Below, one piece after another: positions 9,398-18,594 of a stretch of DNA of 64,000 nucleotides. Source of the DNA: Glaciecola sp. UBA983 (lineage in GTDB: Bacteria; Pseudomonadota; Gammaproteobacteria; Enterobacterales; Alteromonadaceae); assembly GCA_002292215.1 (NCBI GenBank), contig DBBN01000074.1:1-64000 (forward strand). The letters run 5' to 3'. Below the pieces are notes generated by a model. The model worked only from the letters and a program-made list of their open reading frames with translations. It was not told the origin of the DNA and ran no database searches. Position numbers and translations under genes: made by a program. Numbering within the stretch: the first letter of the stretch is position 1; each line of letters opens with the position of its first letter.

Positions 9398-10081
9398 ATG
9401 TCAGCAACCGTTCAATACCCGGTCAATGAAATCTTTGAATCTATTCAAGGAGAAGGTCGATTTACCGGTGTGCCTTCGGTCTTTTTAAGGCTACAAGGTT
9501 GTCCTGTTGGTTGTCCATGGTGTGATACGCAACATACTTGGCCAGTTGCGAATGAAGATATTATTACGGTGACTCAGTTGCGTGAAAAAAATGCAGAGGC
9601 ACCCACGCATGCTTATATGAGCGTTGCTGGATTCTTAGACGAGTATAGTAAACGTGGTTATCAAGCTAGGCATATTGTGATTACCGGAGGGGAACCGGCG
9701 ATGCACGATCTATTACCGTTAACCACTGAGTTACTGGCACAAGGTTGGAGTGTACAAATTGAAACCAGTGGTACGTTTGCTTTGTTGTGCCATAAAGATG
9801 TGTTTGTTACGGTTTCACCGAAAATTAATATGCCAGGTAAATTTCCCATATTGCCACAGGTGATGGCTCGTGCGAATGAAATCAAACATGCGATTGCCAT
9901 GCAAAAACACGTGGATGAATTGCAGGCGCTATTGGTCGAATGTCCAGTAACGGATGATACCTTGATTTACTTACAGCCCATTTCGCAACAGGCACGAGCA
10001 ACAGAATTAGCAGTCGCTACCTGTATCAAACATAACTGGCGCTTATCTTTACAGACCCATAAATTTATTGGGATTGAATAA
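9398..10081 (+). CDS. queE: 7-carboxy-7-deazaguanine synthase QueE
   Basis: Radical-SAM enzyme that contracts 6-carboxytetrahydropterin to 7-carboxy-7-deazaguanine. The 227 residues carry the cluster-binding cysteines as CPVGCPWC (35-42, CX3CX2C) and the SAM-binding ITGGEPAMH. The N-terminus has EIFESIQGEGRFTGVPSVF, which is highly typical. AAGGG lies 6 bases before the ATG. The QueC-QueE pair covers two consecutive steps of preQ0 synthesis; queD and queF are not in the window. Confidence 0.97.
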   Translation: MSATVQYPVNEIFESIQGEGRFTGVPSVFLRLQGCPVGCPWCDTQHTWPVANEDIITVTQLREKNAEAPTHAYMSVAGFLDEYSKRGYQARHIVITGGEPAMHDLLPLTTELLAQGWSVQIETSGTFALLCHKDVFVTVSPKINMPGKFPILPQVMARANEIKHAIAMQKHVDELQALLVECPVTDDTLIYLQPISQQARATELAVATCIKHNWRLSLQTHKFIGIE

Positions 10082-10136
10082 ATTACGATTACTGTTACAG
10101 TTAACTTACTTCACCTCTGTCTTGAATTAGGTTCCT

Positions 10137-11018
10137 ATGCGCAGTTTTTATTCATGTTGTCAGTCTTCATGTCGCCGTATCTACGTGATAAGCACTGTCT
10201 TACTCGGGTTTTTCTCTAGCTTCAGTTTTGCCGCAGTCTGGACCATTAACTACCCTAAACAACCGGTACAAAATAGTATTCATGCTCAATATATCGTTGA
10301 TGTATTAGAGCTAGCTTTACAAAAAACGGGTGTGCGCTATGAGCTTGTTGAATCTAATGATGTATTATTGCAAGGGAAAGCGTTTAAGTTGCTCAGTAAT
10401 AACCGAACGGTCAACGTTGTGTGGGCGATGACGGATGATAAACGCGAGGAAGACTTTTTACCGATCCGGATCCCACTTTATAAAGGCTTGATTGGATGGC
10501 GCGTATTATTAGTTAATCCGGAAAAATTGTCGCAACTCGAAAGCTCAAAATTACGAGATAACTATGCTGTGCAAGGTATGGATTGGCCGGATCTAAAAAT
10601 TTTACAAGCAAATGGATTTAATGTTGTCAGTGCGACAAATTATGATGAAGCCTTTACCATTATGCATCGTAAACAAGCGGATATGTTTCCGCGTTCTATT
10701 ATTGAAGTATTTGGCGAGCTTGCTCAACCTGAACTCACTAAAGCATTGTTGATTGAACCAAACTTTGTCCTACAATACCCTGCGGCAACGTACTTTTTTG
10801 TGAATCAGCGTGATGTGATATTAGGGAGGTTATTAACGACAGGATTGGAGATGGCTGTAGCAGATGGTTCGTTTGATAAACTATTTAATGTAACGTATCT
10901 AGATATGTTGCAGCAGTTGGGGCTAAATAAGCGTACATTGCTGACGCTTAAAAACCCTTTACTACCAATCAACACGCCATTGGCTGATAAGGCATTGTGG
11001 TACCAAATCAACCCATGA
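10137..11018 (+). CDS. Periplasmic amino-acid-type solute-binding protein (orphan)
   Basis: A 293-residue protein with a Cys-rich N-terminal region and a signal peptide ending near FSFAA (about residue 32). The rest resembles the bacterial extracellular solute-binding family 3 fold, but weakly and without a recognisable ligand signature. No permease or ATPase gene is adjacent, and no kinase domain is attached, so it may be a sensory binding protein rather than a transporter part. AGG lies 6 bases before the ATG. It sits between queE (same strand, 55 bases upstream) and convergent asnB. Confidence 0.65.
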   Translation: MRSFYSCCQSSCRRIYVISTVLLGFFSSFSFAAVWTINYPKQPVQNSIHAQYIVDVLELALQKTGVRYELVESNDVLLQGKAFKLLSNNRTVNVVWAMTDDKREEDFLPIRIPLYKGLIGWRVLLVNPEKLSQLESSKLRDNYAVQGMDWPDLKILQANGFNVVSATNYDEAFTIMHRKQADMFPRSIIEVFGELAQPELTKALLIEPNFVLQYPAATYFFVNQRDVILGRLLTTGLEMAVADGSFDKLFNVTYLDMLQQLGLNKRTLLTLKNPLLPINTPLADKALWYQINP

Positions 11019-11030
11019 GTGTTTAAGCAA

Positions 11031-12704
11031 TTATTGCTCTTGGTTTTTATGTACGTCTTTCATCGAACGACCAGAAGGATCGGCGTTGTTTTTAAAGCTT
11101 TCATCCCACTCTAGTGCTTCAACGGTTGAACAAGCGATAGATTTACCACTAGGCACACATTGAGCCGCTGACTCTTGCGGGAAGTAACCTTCGAAAATAG
11201 TACGGTAGAAGTAACCTTCTTTCGTATCTGGCGTATTAATTGGGAAACGGAAACCCGCATTGGCTAACTGTTGATCGCTCACTTGTTCTTCAACAAATTC
11301 CCGAATTGAGTCAATCCAAGAATACCCAACACCGTCACCAAATTGTTCTTTTTGACGCCATAAGACTTCATCCGGTAGGTAAGTGTTGTCATCAAACGCT
11401 TTACGTAAGATCCATTTCTCCATCTTACCATCAACACACATTTTATCTTTTGGATTTAGACGCATAGCAACATCGATAAATTCTTTATCTAAGAATGGTA
11501 CACGCGCTTCAACACCCCATGCGGAAGTTGATTTGTTTGCACGAGCACAATCGAACATATGCAAGCGGTCAAGTTTACGCACTGTTTCTTCGTGGAATTC
11601 TTTCGCGTTAGGCGCTTTATGGAAATATAAATAACCACCAAATATCTCATCAGCACCTTCTCCGGAAAGGACCATTTTGATGCCCATCGCTTTGATTTTA
11701 CGAGTCATTAGATACATTGGGGTGGCTGCACGGATAGTCGTCGTGTCATATGTTTCTAGATAATAGATAACATCACGAATAGCATCCAAGCCTTCTTGGA
11801 TCGTAAAGTGCACTTCATGGTGCACTGTACCAATCATATCGGCTACTTTTTTGGCGGCGAGTAAATCTGGCGCACCTTCAAGACCCACTGCGAAAGAGTG
11901 CAGACGAGGCCACCATGCATCACTTTGATCGCCATCTTCAACACGTTTTGCTACGTATTGAGCGGCAACAGCAGAGACTAATGACGAATCCAATCCGCCT
12001 GATAATAATACCGCGTAGGGTACATCAGACATAAGGTGAGACTTAACGGCTTTTTCAAATGCTGCTTTTAAATCTTCTAAATTGGTTTCATTGTCTTTAA
12101 CAGCGTCATAACTCATCCAGTCACGCTGATAATATTTAACTAATTTACCTGTCGAACTATCTAAATAGTGTCCAGGTGGGAATTCTGAAACTGTTTTACA
12201 AACAGGTACAAGCGCTTTCATTTCTGAAGCAACGTAGAAATTACCATTCTCATCGTAACCTGTGTATAACGGAATAATACCGATATGGTCACGTGCAATG
12301 AGGTAAGTGTTATTCGTTTCATCATAAATGACAAACGCAAACATACCTTCAAGCTTATCAATAAACTCCGGTCCAAAACGCTGATATAACGGTATGATCA
12401 CTTCACAATCTGATTTAGTTGCAAAGTCATAATCTGCTGCATATTCATCAGCTAGCGCTTTGTGATTATATATTTCGCCATTGACCGCTAGGGCTTGTTT
12501 GCCATTACTGGAGATGAGTGGCTGAGCGCCGGTATCGACGTCTACAATAGCGAGACGTTCGTGGCATAAAATTGCTTTATCATTATTCCAAATCCCAGAC
12601 CAGTCTGGGCCGCGATGACGAAGTAATTTGGAAAGCTCTAGGGCTTGCGTGCGTAATTCTGCAACATCTGATTTGATGTCCAGGATCCCGAAAATACCAC
12701 ACAT
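11031..12704 (-). CDS. asnB: Asparagine synthetase (glutamine-hydrolysing)
   Basis: Makes asparagine from aspartate, glutamine and ATP. The 557-residue protein begins MCGIFGI, leaving Cys2 as the N-terminal glutaminase nucleophile after Met removal. The glutaminase half (about 1-190) contains RHRGPDWSG and AVNGEIYNH. The synthetase half carries the PP-loop LLSGGLDSSL and VLSGEGADEIFGGY. Length matches E. coli AsnB (554). The gene is monocistronic: its 3' end lies 12 bases from the convergent binding-protein gene, and a terminator separates it from the M28 gene upstream. Confidence 0.97.
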   Translation of the reverse strand: MCGIFGILDIKSDVAELRTQALELSKLLRHRGPDWSGIWNNDKAILCHERLAIVDVDTGAQPLISSNGKQALAVNGEIYNHKALADEYAADYDFATKSDCEVIIPLYQRFGPEFIDKLEGMFAFVIYDETNNTYLIARDHIGIIPLYTGYDENGNFYVASEMKALVPVCKTVSEFPPGHYLDSSTGKLVKYYQRDWMSYDAVKDNETNLEDLKAAFEKAVKSHLMSDVPYAVLLSGGLDSSLVSAVAAQYVAKRVEDGDQSDAWWPRLHSFAVGLEGAPDLLAAKKVADMIGTVHHEVHFTIQEGLDAIRDVIYYLETYDTTTIRAATPMYLMTRKIKAMGIKMVLSGEGADEIFGGYLYFHKAPNAKEFHEETVRKLDRLHMFDCARANKSTSAWGVEARVPFLDKEFIDVAMRLNPKDKMCVDGKMEKWILRKAFDDNTYLPDEVLWRQKEQFGDGVGYSWIDSIREFVEEQVSDQQLANAGFRFPINTPDTKEGYFYRTIFEGYFPQESAAQCVPSGKSIACSTVEALEWDESFKNNADPSGRSMKDVHKNQEQ

Positions 12705-12894
12705 ATAATTGGTTCTCTCTGTTGACTAGTTTTAAATGGCTTACACTGTCTGTCGTTTCTCTGAATTTAAAATAAAAAGAGAGAGGGAGGTGCATTTAGG
12801 TGTGCGAAATATGTTGGTTTTATTTTTTAATTCGCTACGGGACTAACTGTGCCATTTTACATGGAAATTGCAAGCATAAATGAGTCTAAGATAT

Positions 12895-12934
12895 AAAAAA
12901 GCACCGGAAAATCTTCATTACCGATGCTTTTTTT
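12895..12934 (-). terminator. Terminator of the M28 peptidase gene
   Basis: On the minus strand GCATCGG and CCGGTGC pair over 7 bp (one G-U) and are followed by six T residues. On the plus strand one pair is a C-A mismatch, so it works best for minus-strand transcripts leaving the M28 gene. Confidence 0.8.
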
Positions 12935-12980
12935 AAATCAAGCATGCCAAATATTCATTTTTGGTGATAAAAACAGCACA

Positions 12981-14654
12981 TTATGGCTGACGTTGGAACT
13001 CGCTAGTCGCAGACCATTGTGGCCATTTATCTCCATTAGCGACTTGATAACCGACATCAAATAATAAGCGTGCGTCTTGTTCAATGCCTAAAAAATCAAA
13101 ACTATCTCGATACTGATCACAGACTTGATGGTAACAACCTCGGACGATCACGTTAATTCTTTTACGATATGCAGCCGTTGCTTCATCAAAGGGAATATTT
13201 CCACCATCAGCATATAACGCAGGTACACCTTGCTTGGCGAAACTAAAATGGTCTGAACGATAATAATATCCCGCCTCAGGGCTACCTTCTTGGGCTAATA
13301 CGCGTTCTTGTTTGTCTGCTGCAATTTTCAGATTTGCTTCCAGATCGGATTTACCCATGCCAACGACCGCGATGTCTTTGGTTTTACCAAGCACGTTCAG
13401 TGCATCCATATTAATGTTTGCAACGGTTTTATTCAGTGGAATGATAGGGTTGTTAGCATAGTACTTAGAACCAAGTAAGCCTTGTTCCTCTGCTGTAACA
13501 ATCAAAAAGCTCACTGAACGTTTCGGTGCCGGTGTGGATTGTGCAAATGCTCTGGCCATTTCTAATGCCGCAGCTGTTCCGGTCGCATTATCATGAAAAC
13601 CATTATAGATTTGATCACCGTCAAGAGATTCGTCTTTACCTAAGTGATCCCAGTGAGCTGTGAAAATGACATGTTCGTCAGGTAATTCAGAGCCTTTCAC
13701 TGTCGCCAGTACATTGTAGCTTTTGGACTTTTCAAACTCGTTGTTAACGGTAGTTGAAGCGGTAATCCCCATCGCAGTATGATAAGGTCCTTGCAGTGCT
13801 TTAGCTTTTTCGGTTGCAAAATCTCTACCGGCAGAGGCAAAGACCTGTTGCGCCGCTTCTAATGTTAACCAGCCCTCTACAGCAACGCGCGATGCACCTT
13901 GGTCATCTGAAACTAAGCCGTATTGGGGACCCGACCAGCTATTCGCAACAACTGACCAGCCATAAGATGCTGGGGCGGTTTCATGCACAATTAATGCTGC
14001 TGCTGCACCTTGGCGACTGGCTTCTTCATATTTATAACTCCAACGGCCATAATACGTCATGGTTGAACCTTGGAATTTGCCACTATCTGGATTTTCAAAA
14101 CCCGGATCGTTAACTAAGATCACGACGGTTTTACCTGCCACATCCAGTCCGGCGTAATCATTCCAGTCATATTCAGGTGCATTTACGCCATAGCCAACAA
14201 ACACCAGCTCTGAATCCGTGAGATCAATTTGCGCTTGTTCACGTTTAGAGCTTACGACCATATCGGTTTTGTAGTCAAAGGTATGCTCAGCTATTTGTAA
14301 TTGTGCATCTGGTGATGCGGTGATCTGCATTAACGCCACTTCTTGTAAGTAACTATCACCATTGCCTGGTTCCACACCAAATTTTTTTAAGTTGTTAATG
14401 ATGTAATCGAGTGTCTTTTTCTCACCGATGGTTGTCGGTAAACGTCCTTCAAATTCATCTGATGCGAGTATTTTTGCATGCTGTTTAATCACATCGCCAT
14501 TTAGGCTAGCATACATTTCGGCAAAATTATCAGCAGCTACCGGAGTGTTTTTAGTCGCAGCTGTGGTCACTGTCTGCTGTGTCGGTTGGACGCAGCCGAG
14601 TAGAGTAAATGCAGCACATGCTGCTAGGCTTCCAGCCCAATATTTTTTATTCAT
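12981..14654 (-). CDS. M28-family zinc metallopeptidase, lipoprotein, with PA domain
   Basis: Predicted periplasmic or outer-membrane lipoprotein of 557 residues. The signal peptide ends in the lipobox LLGC (Cys21). A protease-associated (PA) domain lies at about 130-280 and the M28 catalytic domain at about 310-530. Likely zinc and catalytic residues are in TAHWDHLG, FHDNATGTA, TAEEQGLLGS, NINMDALNV and YYRSDHFSF. Proteins of this type are aminopeptidases; the substrate is unknown. The ATG at 14654 is preferred because it begins a clean signal peptide (MNKKYWAG); an upstream ATG at 14687 would add an unlikely extension. Divergent from the DUF3025 gene. Confidence 0.9.
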   Translation of the reverse strand: MNKKYWAGSLAACAAFTLLGCVQPTQQTVTTAATKNTPVAADNFAEMYASLNGDVIKQHAKILASDEFEGRLPTTIGEKKTLDYIINNLKKFGVEPGNGDSYLQEVALMQITASPDAQLQIAEHTFDYKTDMVVSSKREQAQIDLTDSELVFVGYGVNAPEYDWNDYAGLDVAGKTVVILVNDPGFENPDSGKFQGSTMTYYGRWSYKYEEASRQGAAAALIVHETAPASYGWSVVANSWSGPQYGLVSDDQGASRVAVEGWLTLEAAQQVFASAGRDFATEKAKALQGPYHTAMGITASTTVNNEFEKSKSYNVLATVKGSELPDEHVIFTAHWDHLGKDESLDGDQIYNGFHDNATGTAAALEMARAFAQSTPAPKRSVSFLIVTAEEQGLLGSKYYANNPIIPLNKTVANINMDALNVLGKTKDIAVVGMGKSDLEANLKIAADKQERVLAQEGSPEAGYYYRSDHFSFAKQGVPALYADGGNIPFDEATAAYRKRINVIVRGCYHQVCDQYRDSFDFLGIEQDARLLFDVGYQVANGDKWPQWSATSEFQRQP

Positions 14655-14728
14655 GTTATGACTCTTATTGTTGTAAAATACGATCATAGTATAAGCAAAC
14701 CATAAATAGATGCAACGACCCCTTAATT

Positions 14729-15526
14729 ATGTCTTTAGATTCATTATCACAACTGTACTCATACCGTCATCACCCTGTCTTTACTTCGTTATTTAGCGTC
14801 GTGCCGTTTAACGAATTATCGTCATGGCCAACAGCTGATGATTTAAATGAATTGGCGCCAGGTCCTATGCGCTTTATTACTGATCCTGAGACCACAAGTG
14901 AAGCAGGAATGTTACTTGAAACATTAGGTTATGAAGGGTTTATTCATCAAACTCAGTCGATTCCGACTCGACGTAATTGGCATGATGCGTTTAATGCCGC
15001 CATTTGGCATCAATTTCCGCGCACTAAGCAACGCTTAAATCAATTGCATATTGCCTATATCGCCAAACATGGCGCACTGCCAAGAGGAAAGGTCCGAGAT
15101 CACATTACGCATTTTGATGAATGTGGTGTCATTATTGCGCATACCGCCAATAGTCCGGTTCCGCAGCAATTACTGCAACATCAATGGCAATCGGCATTAG
15201 TGGAAAATAAACAGCAGTGGGGACATCAAGTTGATGCATTTGTATTTGGGCATGCTAATTTGGAAATGCTGCTTAATCCGCATATTGGGTTAACCGGTAA
15301 ATGGGTAGGTATTGAAGTGCAAGATGGTTTTTTTGTACAACGACCAAGTTTGCAAGTCGCATTACTTGATGCATTGTTAGCGCGACGTGTTGATGACGCT
15401 TTTTTTGCGAACAAATTACCGCCCATACCTTTTTTAGGGATCCCCGGCTGGTGGGGCAAGCAAGATGCAGGTTTTTATGCCAATACTGAATATTTTAGAC
15501 CTAAGCGTATAAATAAGAATAAGTAA
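14729..15526 (+). CDS. DUF3025 family protein
   Basis: A 265-residue soluble protein of unknown function. The stretch RNWHDAFNAAIWHQFPRTKQ, followed by LNQLH, is the signature of the DUF3025 family. A central DECGVIIAH and a C-terminal FLGIPGWW also look conserved. There is no signal peptide or membrane helix. It is divergent from the M28 peptidase gene with about 75 bases between them, and convergent with the Yip1 gene. Confidence 0.8.
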   Translation: MSLDSLSQLYSYRHHPVFTSLFSVVPFNELSSWPTADDLNELAPGPMRFITDPETTSEAGMLLETLGYEGFIHQTQSIPTRRNWHDAFNAAIWHQFPRTKQRLNQLHIAYIAKHGALPRGKVRDHITHFDECGVIIAHTANSPVPQQLLQHQWQSALVENKQQWGHQVDAFVFGHANLEMLLNPHIGLTGKWVGIEVQDGFFVQRPSLQVALLDALLARRVDDAFFANKLPPIPFLGIPGWWGKQDAGFYANTEYFRPKRINKNK

Positions 15527-15564
15527 ATGGTGTGTGATAAAACAACGTCGTCCTAAAATGATTA

Positions 15565-15594
15565 AGACTCAGCGCAATTAGGTTGGCTGAGTCT
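15565..15594. terminator. Bidirectional hairpin between DUF3025 and Yip1 genes
   Basis: AGACTCAGC and GCTGAGTCT form a perfect 9 bp stem with a 12-base loop, placed between two convergent stop codons. No strong T run follows on either strand. Confidence 0.6.
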
Positions 15595-15612
15595 ACATTT
15601 CATTACCTATGA

Positions 15613-16332
15613 TTAACCAATAACAATCACGATAGCCCAAATGCTGTAGATAATAATCGTCGGTAGTGCCGACAATAATACGCTTTTGTTCCACGCAAAA
15701 TTAGTCCATGACCCTATTGCAGCAGCGCCAATATAGATAGATAAAAGTGATTCTAATCTAAAGGCATTGGCTAAGCCAAACCATGTTGATGAGATATCTA
15801 AACCAAAAATATGTGCCAGAGAAGTTGATGAAACGATACTGAGTGGCATTTGGTTGGTTCCATCATTACTTAATAAAATCATGACAATGGAAATCAAAGA
15901 GCCAATCACTACCGGCATGCCCATCCACCAAGTAGCGCCATACCAATCGGTAAAGCCATTGAGGTTTTCTTCATCTGATTTGGTAACAAGATTAAAATAC
16001 ACAGCAATGATTGCGTTAATAATAGTTAAACCGACTAGGCCACCTAACGCTCCCCACGTACCCATTGATTCAACGGGAATAAGATCGCGCATCCCGTCTA
16101 ATTCGGCTGGGCTAAGGTCGGCAAAGTCAGGTGAGTTTGCTAATAAATGTTCAACATACCAGACAGGATCAACCGTAGTAAAATATAAATAGTTTGGTAA
16201 GATTGCCATCACAACCACAATTACAAACGGTAGCCAAGACCAATTGTTATGCTGTTTTAGTGCCTCAAACACACTACCTGGTCGAAAAAATACGTCATTA
16301 CACGCTTGTAATGGATTCGTCACTGTACTCAT
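15613..16332 (-). CDS. Yip1 domain membrane protein
   Basis: Inner-membrane protein of 239 residues with about five hydrophobic helices. The N-terminal pattern NPLQACNDVFFRPGSVFEAL before the first helix, plus WSWLPFVIVVVMAILPNYLY, match bacterial Yip1-family proteins. The role of these bacterial proteins is not established. It is divergent from the NatA-type ATPase gene with about 230 bases between them. Confidence 0.75.
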   Translation of the reverse strand: MSTVTNPLQACNDVFFRPGSVFEALKQHNNWSWLPFVIVVVMAILPNYLYFTTVDPVWYVEHLLANSPDFADLSPAELDGMRDLIPVESMGTWGALGGLVGLTIINAIIAVYFNLVTKSDEENLNGFTDWYGATWWMGMPVVIGSLISIVMILLSNDGTNQMPLSIVSSTSLAHIFGLDISSTWFGLANAFRLESLLSIYIGAAAIGSWTNFAWNKSVLLSALPTIIIYSIWAIVIVIG

Positions 16333-16560
16333 GCGTTTTCCTTTATCGTTATTTTAATTCCTAATTAGTGGCTATAGTATTTGATAAAAAGGGCAGTTGC
16401 ACAAACAAATTGTGTATAAATGTGTCAAATCTGATCTTTAGTACAGGTTCAATACACCTTTTAATAATTAAATGGTGTAAAAGTAGGTGCATCTTGCTGA
16501 TATTTGGCTATTATGAGTAGTGCTTATAATTCAATGGAATAATTATCAAGGAAGTCATGC

Positions 16561-17337
16561 ATGATTGAAATCAAGCAATTAGCCAAGAAATTCAAGGTTG
16601 AGAATCCTAAAAAACTCTCCGAACAAGAGAAAAAAGACCCTAGATTAAAAGGGCGTTTTTTCCATTCAGTACAAAACGTCAATTTTATTTGCGATACGGG
16701 TCAAGTACTTGGTTTACTCGGTCCTAATGGAGCCGGTAAAACAACCACACTACGAATGTTATCTAGTGCGTTAAAACCCGATTCGGGTTCAATTTTAATT
16801 GATGGGCTGGATGTGTTGGCTAATCCTATTGTTGCTCGCCAAAAAATTGGATTTTTATCCGGTTCAACCGGATTGTATGGCCGTTTGTCCGGACGCGAAA
16901 ACATTGAATATTTTGGCAAGTTACACGGCATGTCCAAATCCGCAATTCATCAAAAAATTGAAGAATTAGCACAATTACTCGATTTATATTCTTTTTTAGA
17001 TCGTCGCTGCGAAAACTATTCTACGGGCATGAAACAACGCGTTTCTATTGCCCGAGCCGTTGTACATTCACCCAAAGTAGTGGTGCTCGATGAGCCGACT
17101 ACTGGCTTGGATATAATGGCAACACAAACGGTGCTTGAATTTATTCGCACGCTCAAAAAGCAACAAATCCCGGTTATTTTTTCTACTCATCATCTCGATG
17201 AAGTAAATGAATTATGCGATACAGTGACTGTCATTGATGAAGGTAAAACCAAGTATAATGGCGATCTGCATTCATTTAGAGCGCTATCGAATGGTTCGTT
17301 GCACAATTCATTTATGACCAGTATTGAAAAAGGATAA
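16561..17337 (+). CDS. natA: ABC transporter ATPase, NatA type
   Basis: ATP-binding subunit of an ABC-2 type exporter, 258 residues. Walker A is [14 protein letters not shown], the signature region is [15 protein letters not shown], and Walker B is [12 protein letters not shown], with a switch histidine in FSTHHLDEV. An unusual lysine-rich stretch of about 20 residues sits near the N-terminus ([17 protein letters not shown]), before the strand leading to Walker A. It is followed at 6 bases by its permease. NatAB in Bacillus exports sodium; assignment of that substrate here is by similarity only. Confidence 0.88.
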   Translation: MIEIKQLAKKFKVENPKKLSEQEKKDPRLKGRFFHSVQNVNFICDTGQVLGLLGPNGAGKTTTLRMLSSALKPDSGSILIDGLDVLANPIVARQKIGFLSGSTGLYGRLSGRENIEYFGKLHGMSKSAIHQKIEELAQLLDLYSFLDRRCENYSTGMKQRVSIARAVVHSPKVVVLDEPTTGLDIMATQTVLEFIRTLKKQQIPVIFSTHHLDEVNELCDTVTVIDEGKTKYNGDLHSFRALSNGSLHNSFMTSIEKG

Positions 17338-17343
17338 CGACCT

Positions 17344-18549
17344 ATGTGGTTAGTGTTTCAAAAAGAAATCAAAGAATTATTACGTGATCGTAAAACCTTG
17401 TTTTTTATGGTGGCGTTACCGTTATTATTGTTTCCGTTAATTTTTGGCGGGGTGGCGTATTTTTCAGGTAAAGCAATAGAAAAAGCCCAGACACGGGTGT
17501 TGACTTATGCCGTAATTGGCGATGAATATGCACCGACATTGAGTGCTAAGATCACCGCGCAAGATGGCTTAAAACGCTATGTGACGAAAATTCAATCTGA
17601 TAACGTGTCAGCAATAACTAATTTAGTGAAATCAGAGAAGGTCGATTTTGTTCTAGTGATCCCAAATACCTTTAACGATGATATCTTGAAAATTGGACAA
17701 AATAAACTGACCTTATATCTCAACGATGCTGGTCTCAATATGGTACAACGACGCTTAAATAAAATTATTGATAATTTAGCTGAATCTAATCGAGATAAAG
17801 CCTTTATTTCGCTTGGTATTGCTGAAGAAATCCAGCAAGGTCTTCTGGAGCCGATTGTGATTGATAAAATATCAACTGCAGATAAACGCGAAGATCTTGG
17901 CGAAAAAATCGGTGGGTTAATTCCTTACATGATTTTTATTTTATGTTTGCAAGGCGCGATGTTACCGGCAACAGATATTGGCGCTGGAGAAAAAGAGCGC
18001 GGCACCCTAGAGACCTTATTAATCTCTCCAATTTCTCGCAATCAGTTAGTACTGGGTAAATTTTTCACGATCGCGTTTGCAGGAGTCACATCGGCAATGG
18101 TGACCGTTGGTAGCTTATTTGTGTGGGGAGTCTTGCTCTCACAAGGCATGGCAATTGAGTTGATTACAGAGTTTATGGGGGCGATTAGCGTGTTAGATTT
18201 TGTGTTGATGTTTGCGATGTTGATCCCCGTCGTCGCTATTTTCTCCGCAGTATTACTCAGTATGTCGATTTATGCTAAAAGCTTTAAAGAAGCCCAAGGC
18301 TATATGACACCATTGGTATTTATTGTGATTATTCCTGTTATTTTAGCGATGCTACCAGGGATCAAGCTAGAAGGGATCTATGCATGGGTACCGTTAATGA
18401 ATGTCGCATTAGCGATTAAAGAATTGATTAAAGGCACTATGGATTATATGGCATTAATTCCTATCTTTTTATCGACCACAGCGATTGCAGGTTTGTTATT
18501 AACATTTTGTATTTACTGGTTTAACCGTGAGAAAGTGCTGTTCAGGTAA
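17344..18549 (+). CDS. natB: ABC-2 type permease, NatB type
   Basis: Membrane partner of the upstream ATPase, 401 residues. One N-terminal helix (about 20-42) is followed by a large extracytoplasmic domain (about 45-195) and five or six C-terminal helices. DIGAGEKERGTLETLLISPI is the conserved cytoplasmic coupling motif of ABC-2/NatB permeases, and the N-terminal KEIKELLRDRKTL is also typical. Translation is probably coupled to the ATPase gene (6-base gap). Substrate: sodium by family name, but unproven. Confidence 0.88.
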   Translation: MWLVFQKEIKELLRDRKTLFFMVALPLLLFPLIFGGVAYFSGKAIEKAQTRVLTYAVIGDEYAPTLSAKITAQDGLKRYVTKIQSDNVSAITNLVKSEKVDFVLVIPNTFNDDILKIGQNKLTLYLNDAGLNMVQRRLNKIIDNLAESNRDKAFISLGIAEEIQQGLLEPIVIDKISTADKREDLGEKIGGLIPYMIFILCLQGAMLPATDIGAGEKERGTLETLLISPISRNQLVLGKFFTIAFAGVTSAMVTVGSLFVWGVLLSQGMAIELITEFMGAISVLDFVLMFAMLIPVVAIFSAVLLSMSIYAKSFKEAQGYMTPLVFIVIIPVILAMLPGIKLEGIYAWVPLMNVALAIKELIKGTMDYMALIPIFLSTTAIAGLLLTFCIYWFNREKVLFR

Positions 18550-18594
18550 GTGCCAAGAAACGGAGCGTAAAGCATAAACCGATAAGGCAAACTT

